Shown here in pieces: positions 57,608 through 64,000 of a stretch of DNA of 64,000 nt. A model generated the notes under the pieces. The model had not been told where the DNA came from and searched no databases. It was given only the letters and a program-made list of their open reading frames with translations. Within the stretch, counting starts at the first letter, position 1. The number at the start of each line of letters is the position of its first letter. The position numbers were made by a program, and so were the translations under genes. Origin of the DNA: Mergibacter septicus (lineage in GTDB: Bacteria; Pseudomonadota; Gammaproteobacteria; Enterobacterales; Pasteurellaceae); NCBI RefSeq assembly GCF_003265225.1, contig NZ_CP022013.1:1335001-1399000 (forward strand), in the 5' to 3' direction.

Positions 57608-60019
57608 TTAAAAAGTTCCACCAATATTAAATTGGAATTGTTCAACATCATCGTTTGCATATTTTCTAACCGGTTTAGCATATGAAAAGACTAAAGGTCC
57701 AATTGGTGATTGCCACTGTAATGCAATACCTGCTGATGCACGAAAACGTTTTGCATTTCCAAAATCAGGTAAATTTTCAATTGCTGGTTTCGGTGTTTTT
57801 TTCCAATGAGTATCCCAAACAGAAGCAGCATCAACAAACACTGAGGTTCTGACATTAATTTGATGGCGATCACTCACTAATGGTGTTGGAAAAATCAATT
57901 CTACACTTGCTGTTGCCATTGCATTACCACCTACCACTTGATTGCTTAAACTCGTATAACAAGCTGGATTAGGATTAACCCCTACTTTGCAATTATTGTC
58001 TGCATTATTTGGTAAATAAAGTGCTTTTGGACCAATAGAACCATAACTAAAACCACGTATTGTTCCTATGCCACCCGCTGAAAAATATTGGTTAAAAGGT
58101 AATTTTTTCCCTCCGAAACCATTCGCAAAATTAAATGATGCTCGACCTGTTAATACCCACGTTTGATCTCGATTCAGTGGATAGAAACTTTGTGTATTGA
58201 AATTTAAGGTATAATATCGATTAGTCGAAACAGGCAAAGTAACGCCTCCACCAATATTTGCCGTTGTTCCCTGCGTTGGGAAGAAACCTCGATTTAAACT
58301 GTTATAATTCCATCCAAAACTTAAATTAAGATCTTTGGTGGTATAGCTCCATTGCTTAGCCCCAAGCGAATCTAAATACAAGGCACGGCGATACTCTGGG
58401 TCAATGTTACTTAATTTATTATAGTTGTAACTTAATCCAGTGGAATAAGAGTTATTTTCATTAACAGGAAAGCCTAACGTTGTACCTACACCATAACTAG
58501 TTTGAGAATAACTCGCTGAGTTTTTATTTTTAGAGTTGTCATAGGTACTATAAGAAACATTACCACCTAAACTGATCCCATCTTGAGTAAAGTAAGGTTC
58601 GTTATAACCTAAATTAATACTTGTACCATAATCGTTACGAGTACCACCCAAGCTGATAGATGAGCCTTTGCCTAAGAAATTGTCTTGACGAATACTTGCG
58701 TTATAGCTAAAACCACTTTCTGTGCCATAGCCAACTCCAAAATTGATACTGCCAGTATTACGTTCTTTTACATTATAAATAATATCAATTTGATCTTTAG
58801 TCCCCGGTACAAGTTTTGTACTACTACTAACACTTTCAAAAAAACCTGTACGTTCTAAACGTAACTTACCAAGATCAACCGCATTCGCTGAATACCAGCT
58901 CCCTTCTTGTTGACGCATTTGTTGACGTAATGTGCTATCGTGAGTACTACTATTACCTTCAAAAATAATTTTATCAACGTAATAGCGTTCTCCTGCATCA
59001 ACAACAAAAGTAATATTCATCGTCTGTTTAGCAGGATCAAAAGTCGGGCTTACTGTGACTTGTGGACTAGCATATCCTGCATTACCTAAAATACTTTTAA
59101 TATTATTTTCAACATCTGTAACATCACTGCCACGGAACGTCTTACCAATCGCAATTTTATCTAACAATGGTTGTAATTTAGAAGCTAAACCTGCTGTATT
59201 CCCCACAATTCTAACACTTGCGACATTATATTTTTCACCTTCGTAAATTTTGTAAATAAGTGTGAGATTTTCTTTATTATCACTTAACTTAGTTTGTACA
59301 TCATCAAGACGGAATTGTGCATAGCCTTTATTTAGATAAAAATCCCGTAATTGAGTAATATCATTTTGTAATTTCTGCTGTGAAAAACGACTACTCGCAA
59401 AGAAATTAAATAACGAAACATCAGGGTGAATTTCTAATTGTTCTAATAATTTGCTATCAGAAAAAACTTTATTTCCTTCAAAAATCACGGATTTAACTAA
59501 TGCTTCATTACCTTCTTTAATCTCTAATTTGATATTGACACCATTATTTGCCGCTGGCGTATAAATAACGTCAACTGTGGCATTATAACGACCAATAGTA
59601 GCGTAGTGCTTTTTCAATTCATCAATGAAGGCATTTAATTTCTCTTTATTTAGAATATTGCCATCAGTCAAACCATTCGCTGCTAAATTTTGTTTTAAAG
59701 CATCCGTTGGTACCGCTTTATTCCCAGTAATTTCAAACGTTGCAATTTTCGGTTTTTCTACAACCTGAATAACAAGTGTATTGCCTTGCTGTTTAGCCTG
59801 TACATCACTAAAATCACCTTGAGTGTAAAGTGTTCTCACTAGATTTGCTAATGTTTGATCACCAACACGTTGCCCAACTTTTACTGGTAATTGAGAAAGA
59901 ATAAGTTGCTCTGTGCTTGGATTAGCGCCATCAATTTGGATATTTTTAACAACAAAAGGAGCGGCAGCAACCATAGTTGAACTACCAAAAAGTAAAGAGG
60001 TTAAAAGAAATTTTTTCAT
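57608..60019 (-). CDS. bamA: Outer-membrane protein assembly factor BamA
   Basis: BamA inserts beta-barrel proteins into the outer membrane. The 803-residue precursor has a signal peptide (1-21), five POTRA domains (about 22-425, starting FVVKNIQIDG) and a C-terminal 16-strand barrel. The loop-6 motif reads IRGFSYGSIGP (VRGF in E. coli), and the protein ends FNIGGTF with the terminal aromatic residue. ATG at 60019 is chosen with AGGATTG upstream; the open frame reaches 60043. It follows rseP in the conserved envelope cluster. Confidence 0.98.
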   Translation of the reverse strand: MKKFLLTSLLFGSSTMVAAAPFVVKNIQIDGANPSTEQLILSQLPVKVGQRVGDQTLANLVRTLYTQGDFSDVQAKQQGNTLVIQVVEKPKIATFEITGNKAVPTDALKQNLAANGLTDGNILNKEKLNAFIDELKKHYATIGRYNATVDVIYTPAANNGVNIKLEIKEGNEALVKSVIFEGNKVFSDSKLLEQLEIHPDVSLFNFFASSRFSQQKLQNDITQLRDFYLNKGYAQFRLDDVQTKLSDNKENLTLIYKIYEGEKYNVASVRIVGNTAGLASKLQPLLDKIAIGKTFRGSDVTDVENNIKSILGNAGYASPQVTVSPTFDPAKQTMNITFVVDAGERYYVDKIIFEGNSSTHDSTLRQQMRQQEGSWYSANAVDLGKLRLERTGFFESVSSSTKLVPGTKDQIDIIYNVKERNTGSINFGVGYGTESGFSYNASIRQDNFLGKGSSISLGGTRNDYGTSINLGYNEPYFTQDGISLGGNVSYSTYDNSKNKNSASYSQTSYGVGTTLGFPVNENNSYSTGLSYNYNKLSNIDPEYRRALYLDSLGAKQWSYTTKDLNLSFGWNYNSLNRGFFPTQGTTANIGGGVTLPVSTNRYYTLNFNTQSFYPLNRDQTWVLTGRASFNFANGFGGKKLPFNQYFSAGGIGTIRGFSYGSIGPKALYLPNNADNNCKVGVNPNPACYTSLSNQVVGGNAMATASVELIFPTPLVSDRHQINVRTSVFVDAASVWDTHWKKTPKPAIENLPDFGNAKRFRASAGIALQWQSPIGPLVFSYAKPVRKYANDDVEQFQFNIGGTF

Positions 60020-60100
60020 CAATTCAATCCTATTCCCCTGCATTAGGGATAACTTATTTAAAGTTGAGTAAAATATGGCTTAATCCCACAATTTACCTAG

Positions 60101-61441
60101 TTATAAACGTGCTACATCATTAAATAATGCGACAATAGTTAAAGTCAGTAATAATATAGCACCAATTCTATATGCAATACCTTGAATATGCTCAGAAACT
60201 GCTTTTTTAGTAATGGCTTCCACACCTAAAAAAACCAAATGTCCGCCATCTAAAATTGGCAAAGGAAATAAATTCATTATTCCTAAATTAATGCTTATTA
60301 ATGCCATAAAACTCAAATAATATACCAATCCAATACGAGATGATATGCCTGCACCTTGAGCAATAGAAATTGGACCACTTAAATTTTTTACTGAAATATC
60401 ACCAGTCAATAATTTTCCCATTACTTTAACTGTTGTCCAACTTAATTGTTGTACTTTTTCTAATGCTAAACTAAAAGCTGGCAGAATATCATATTTTAGA
60501 GTAGCACGGTACTTTTGCTCAAGTGGTTTAAATACAGGCACCACCCCAATATAAGGTTGATTGTTATCATTTAATTTCGGCTGTAATGTCACTGTTTTTT
60601 GTTTTCCGTCACGTTCAATAACTAACGTAATTTGTTGTTCTTTTCCCTGCCGAATTGTTCTAACTAAATGTTGCCAATCCATTACTTGTCCATTGACAGA
60701 TAAGATTATATCCCCTGCTTGTAAGCCAGCTAAAGCTGCTGGAGACTGTGCCATCACCTGTTGTAATTTATTTTCAGCTATTGCACGTTTAGGCTCTATA
60801 CCTAATGAAGTAAAAGCACTTTCTTTCTCAGGATTATAGTTCCAATGCTGTAAATTAATCGTTTTAATGATGCTACTATCATTCTCAAATTGGCGTAATT
60901 TTAATGTTACACTCGGATTACCAATTTTAGTTGCTAACTGTAAGTTAATACTCTCCCAATCAGGTGTATTAACGCCATCTACCGCTTCAATTAAATAATC
61001 AGGTTTAATCCCAGCTTGTTCAACAAGTGACTGTGGAACCACATTGCCTATCACAGGCTTCACAATGGGTAAACCATAAAGAAATACCACCCAATAAGCA
61101 AAGATAGCAAATAAAAAGTTAGCTAATGGACCAGCGGCAATAATAAATGCACGTTGCCCAACACTTTTATGATCAAAGGTGTATTCTTTTAATTCCTCAG
61201 GTACTGCTTCATTCCGTGTATCAAGCATTTTGACATACCCCCCCAGAGGAATAAGGCTTATTGCAAATTCTGTTCCATGCTTATCCGTTTTCTGCCAAAG
61301 TACTTTGCCAAAACCGATTGAAAAACGCTGTACAAATACTCCACATTTGCGTGCAGCCCAAAAATGCCCATATTCATGGACAAAAACTAATACAGCAATC
61401 ACAATGATGAATGAGAACGCCGACCACCAAAATCCTGCCAT
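60101..61441 (-). CDS. rseP: Site-2 metalloprotease RseP
   Basis: An intramembrane zinc protease that cuts RseA to release sigma-E and clears signal peptides. The 446-residue protein has HEYGH in the first helix (about residue 24), the GFGKVLWQ loop, two PDZ domains (about 115-190 and 200-290) and the LDGG region NLFPLPILDGGHL with the third zinc ligand. Four membrane helices are predicted. It is 8 bases after cdsA. Length is close to E. coli (450). Confidence 0.97.
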   Translation of the reverse strand: MAGFWWSAFSFIIVIAVLVFVHEYGHFWAARKCGVFVQRFSIGFGKVLWQKTDKHGTEFAISLIPLGGYVKMLDTRNEAVPEELKEYTFDHKSVGQRAFIIAAGPLANFLFAIFAYWVVFLYGLPIVKPVIGNVVPQSLVEQAGIKPDYLIEAVDGVNTPDWESINLQLATKIGNPSVTLKLRQFENDSSIIKTINLQHWNYNPEKESAFTSLGIEPKRAIAENKLQQVMAQSPAALAGLQAGDIILSVNGQVMDWQHLVRTIRQGKEQQITLVIERDGKQKTVTLQPKLNDNNQPYIGVVPVFKPLEQKYRATLKYDILPAFSLALEKVQQLSWTTVKVMGKLLTGDISVKNLSGPISIAQGAGISSRIGLVYYLSFMALISINLGIMNLFPLPILDGGHLVFLGVEAITKKAVSEHIQGIAYRIGAILLLTLTIVALFNDVARL

Positions 61442-61449
61442 AACGCCTC

Positions 61450-62319
61450 CTACGACAGAATGAGATAAAATAGCGTAAATAATGGCAATGCCGCAGTTAA
61501 ACTATCAATACGATCTAATATTCCACCATGCCCCGGGATTAAATGACTACTATCTTTCAGATTGGCTTCACGTTTAAACATACTTTCGGTGAGATCACCT
61601 AAAATTGAAATTGCAACGGTTGCCACAGAAATTAAAATAAATTGTAGTAATCCTAACCCTGCTTTGTATTGGTATAACGGTTCAAACTGTAAAAAAATAA
61701 ATGCTGTCAATGTAGCGGTTACCACTCCGCCAATAGCACCTTGCCAAGTTTTACCGGGAGAAACCTGTGGTGCTAACTTATGTTTTCCAAAAGCTCGTCC
61801 AACAAAATAAGCCCCAGAATCAGCACTCCAAACTAAAATAAATACATAAAGTAATAACACTAAACCGTGTGTTTGGTCGATATTATAGTTATCAAAACGT
61901 AAAGCAATCAAAGCTAATGCAAAAGGAATTAAACTCATAGTGGCAAAAATTGCATGGGCGATAAAAGACTTACGCCAAAACTTGGCACTTTTAGGGTAGG
62001 TTATTACTAAGCAAAGTGCAATTAACCACCAAGGTAGCGAAAACATCAGTAAAAATTCTGTTTGGTTATTTAAAATATTACCCGCACTGATATAACCACT
62101 ATTTGCATAGATATAGACAAAAATAAAAATACCCGCAAGAAAGGTGGTTAACCCACGAGTAAAGGCTTGTTTTAATTCAGCAAACCCTGTCCACTCCCAG
62201 ATTGCGGCAATTACTACACAAGCTACTCCACAAACAAACCAAAGTGGTGGAAAATAAAATAGAGTAATAAGAACAATAGCAATCATTACTATCGCAGATA
62301 AAATACGTTCTTTAAGCAA
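61450..62319 (-). CDS. cdsA: Phosphatidate cytidylyltransferase
   Basis: CdsA makes CDP-diacylglycerol, the precursor of all bacterial phospholipids. The 289-residue membrane protein has about eight hydrophobic segments and the C-terminal signature SMFKREANLKDSSHLIPGHGGILDRID (given here in full only as parts: SMFKREANLKD and PGHGGILDRID). VSPGKTWQGAIGG is also typical. It lies 32 bases after uppS and 8 bases before rseP. Confidence 0.97.
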   Translation of the reverse strand: MLKERILSAIVMIAIVLITLFYFPPLWFVCGVACVVIAAIWEWTGFAELKQAFTRGLTTFLAGIFIFVYIYANSGYISAGNILNNQTEFLLMFSLPWWLIALCLVITYPKSAKFWRKSFIAHAIFATMSLIPFALALIALRFDNYNIDQTHGLVLLLYVFILVWSADSGAYFVGRAFGKHKLAPQVSPGKTWQGAIGGVVTATLTAFIFLQFEPLYQYKAGLGLLQFILISVATVAISILGDLTESMFKREANLKDSSHLIPGHGGILDRIDSLTAALPLFTLFYLILS

Positions 62320-62351
62320 AATAAACTCCTTAAATAATCTAATGACTCTCT

Positions 62352-63068
62352 TTAATCCTCACAACCACCAAAACGACGTTCTCTTTGTTGATAAACCAAT
62401 AGTGCTTGTTCAAATTCAATTTCATCAAAATCTGGCCATAATACAGAGCTAAAATAAAGCTCTGCATAAGCTATTTGCCATAATAAAAAATTGCTAATGC
62501 GTTGTTCGCCGCCTGTACGAATTAATAAATCTGGTGCAGGTTGTGAACCTGTTACTAATAATTGAGAAAAATACTCCTCAGTTAAATTCTCCAATCCAAT
62601 TTGTCCATTTCTCACCTGTTCAGCAAATCTCTTACTTGCTTGTAAAATGTCCCAATGCCCACCATAATTTGCTGCAATATTGAGTACTAAACCAGTATTT
62701 GTTGCAGTCAAGGCTTCAGCTGCAACGATTTTTTTCTGTAAAGAAGGGCTAAAACGAGAAATATCACCTAGAATATGAAGCCGTATATTATTTTTATGTA
62801 ATTTTGTTACTTCGATATCCAATGCACGCACAAATAATTCCATTAAAGCATTAACTTCTTGTGCCGGACGTTTCCAATTTTCACTGCTAAAAGCATATAA
62901 AGTAAGATACTTAATTCCCTTTTTAACGGCAAACCCAACCGTACGACGCACAGCTTGAATACCATTGCGATGACCAAAAATTCGTAATTTTCCTTTCTGT
63001 TTCGCCCATCGACCATTACCATCCATAATAATTGCAATATGTTGGGGTAAATTTGGGGTAACTATCAT
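62352..63068 (-). CDS. uppS: Undecaprenyl diphosphate synthase
   Basis: UppS builds the C55 carrier lipid for peptidoglycan and O-antigen. The 238-residue cis-prenyltransferase has [15 protein letters not shown] (catalytic Asp), [30 protein letters not shown] and the C-terminal [18 protein letters not shown]. It is followed by cdsA and preceded by dxr after 53 bases. Together with dxr this gives two steps of the isoprenoid supply line. Confidence 0.98.
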   Translation of the reverse strand: MIVTPNLPQHIAIIMDGNGRWAKQKGKLRIFGHRNGIQAVRRTVGFAVKKGIKYLTLYAFSSENWKRPAQEVNALMELFVRALDIEVTKLHKNNIRLHILGDISRFSPSLQKKIVAAEALTATNTGLVLNIAANYGGHWDILQASKRFAEQVRNGQIGLENLTEEYFSQLLVTGSQPAPDLLIRTGGEQRISNFLLWQIAYAELYFSSVLWPDFDEIEFEQALLVYQQRERRFGGCED

Positions 63069-63121
63069 GCTTTATTCCATTATATTTAATTAACTAAACT
63101 AAAATTAATTTTTTCACTATA

Positions 63122-64000
63122 TCACAGACCAGTAATTATTCTATTTGCTTTTATTCTAGCTTGCTGATCTATTTCTAATACCATTTCAATTGAATCAATC
63201 TGATTAGTCTGACTAAATAGCTCTACCGTTCTATAATTTACTTCAGCAATTTGTGTAAACTTGATTTGCCCTTGTAAAAAAGCCGCAACAGCAACTTCAT
63301 TTGCTGCATTCATTGCAGTAGTTGCCACCTGCCCACATTGGCTAGCTTCTATCGCTAATTTTAAATTTGGATAACGTTGAAAATCAGGTGATATAAAAGT
63401 TAACCCATTTAACTGATAAAAATCTAAGGCCTTTACCCCTGCATTAATACGTGCTGGATAAGCTAAAGTTTGAGCTATTGGAGTACACATATCTGGCACT
63501 CCCATTTGAGCTAGCACACTACCATCAACATAACGTACCATTGAATGAATAATAGACTGTGGATGAATGATTACTTCCATCTGTTCAGGTTGAGCATTAA
63601 ACAACCAACGTGCTTCGATATACTCCAACCCTTTATTCATCATTGTAGCTGAATCAACTGAAATTTTTTGTCCCATTGACCAATTTGGATGGGCAACTGC
63701 TTGTGCTGGTGTAATTTGATCAAATAATGCTAGAGGTAGGCTTCTAAATGGCCCTCCCGATCCCGTCAAGACTATCTTCGTGATCCCTAATTGCTCTAGC
63801 GAACAATACCCGAGTTGTTGTTGAGCCGATAATGGTAGTACTTGAAAAATAGCATTATGTTCACTATCCACAGGTAAAAGCTCTGCCCCTGATTGCTTTA
63901 CAGCATCAATAAAAAGCTGACCACAAGTTACTAGGGTTTCTTTATTTGCCAATAAAACACGCTTTCCTGCTTTTACTGCGGCTAAAGTCGGTAACAGACC
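63122..64000 (-). CDS. dxr: 1-deoxy-D-xylulose 5-phosphate reductoisomerase (N-terminal part outside window)
   Basis: Dxr makes methylerythritol phosphate, the committed step of the non-mevalonate isoprenoid route and target of fosmidomycin. The 292 visible residues begin at the window edge ([14 protein letters not shown]) and include [48 protein letters not shown] and [13 protein letters not shown]. coli Dxr has 398 residues, so about 105 are missing beyond 64000. The TTG at 63952 lies within the protein and is not a start. Confidence 0.97.
   Translation of the reverse strand, partial: GLLPTLAAVKAGKRVLLANKETLVTCGQLFIDAVKQSGAELLPVDSEHNAIFQVLPLSAQQQLGYCSLEQLGITKIVLTGSGGPFRSLPLALFDQITPAQAVAHPNWSMGQKISVDSATMMNKGLEYIEARWLFNAQPEQMEVIIHPQSIIHSMVRYVDGSVLAQMGVPDMCTPIAQTLAYPARINAGVKALDFYQLNGLTFISPDFQRYPNLKLAIEASQCGQVATTAMNAANEVAVAAFLQGQIKFTQIAEVNYRTVELFSQTNQIDSIEMVLEIDQQARIKANRIITGL

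Noticed and set aside
63122-63952. Separate short gene starting with TTG at 63952
   Set aside because: The frame continues to the window edge and encodes Dxr; 63952 is an internal codon in LANKET.

Overview
The window is low-GC gammaproteobacterial chromosome (GC roughly mid-30s percent by eye). The evidence points to the family Pasteurellaceae. Protein families and gene order match known Haemophilus/Pasteurella arrangements: rsmE-yqgE-ruvX, typA/glnA, menC-aroQ-accB-accC, oxyR beside a peroxiredoxin-glutaredoxin fusion, glpG-glpR, rpsF-priB-rpsR-rplI, and lpxA-fabZ-lpxD-skp-bamA-rseP-cdsA-uppS-dxr. Genus cannot be fixed from the sequence. Reading by eye, I find no exact copy of the Haemophilus-type 9-mer DNA uptake sequence and only one of the Actinobacillus-type, so this is not a USS-rich member such as H. 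influenzae.

Layout. 1-3.7 kb (minus): cca (cut by the window edge), ygiM, a phosphate transporter and its DUF47 partner. 3.8-8.9 kb (plus): a CYTH triphosphatase, radA, proB and proA. 9-15.4 kb: tpiA (minus), then rsmE-yqgE-ruvX, pyrR, surA, rsmA and apaH (plus). 15.4-19.5 kb (minus): pfkA, fieF, an unknown lipoprotein, yaaA and ung. 19.7-24.8 kb: grcA with an FNR-type site (plus), then pckA, ubiA, glpR and glpG (minus). 24.8-30.9 kb: a small membrane protein, usg, a YbdG-type MscS channel, a 57-residue Cys-containing protein, yajQ, serB, ytjB and recX. 30.9-40 kb: typA (minus), glnA, an orphan potD, menC, aroQ, accB, accC and sprT. 40-46.8 kb: plsY, folB, arcB, dsbB, nhaB, fadR and maoP. 46.8-50.9 kb: fabR and oxyR (minus) divergent from the hybrid peroxiredoxin, then the rpsF operon. 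51-54.5 kb: an unusually long NhaA, yjjP-yjjB and folA. 54.5-64 kb (minus): the envelope cluster ending in a truncated dxr.

Nearly everything is housekeeping: amino-acid, fatty-acid, lipid A and isoprenoid synthesis, outer-membrane assembly, ribosome and tRNA maturation, and redox and oxygen response (ArcB, FNR-type site, GrcA, OxyR, peroxiredoxin, DsbB). I see no tRNA or rRNA gene, insertion sequence, prophage, CRISPR array or toxin-antitoxin locus, and no convincing new multi-gene system.

The points worth a second look are local. They include a Cys-bearing insertion in OxyR, a lost Asp in the HD motif of Cca, a long NhaA with paired upstream palindromes, and mutually exclusive pairings upstream of pyrR. 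Small genes, leader hairpins and the near absence of uptake sequences complete the list.
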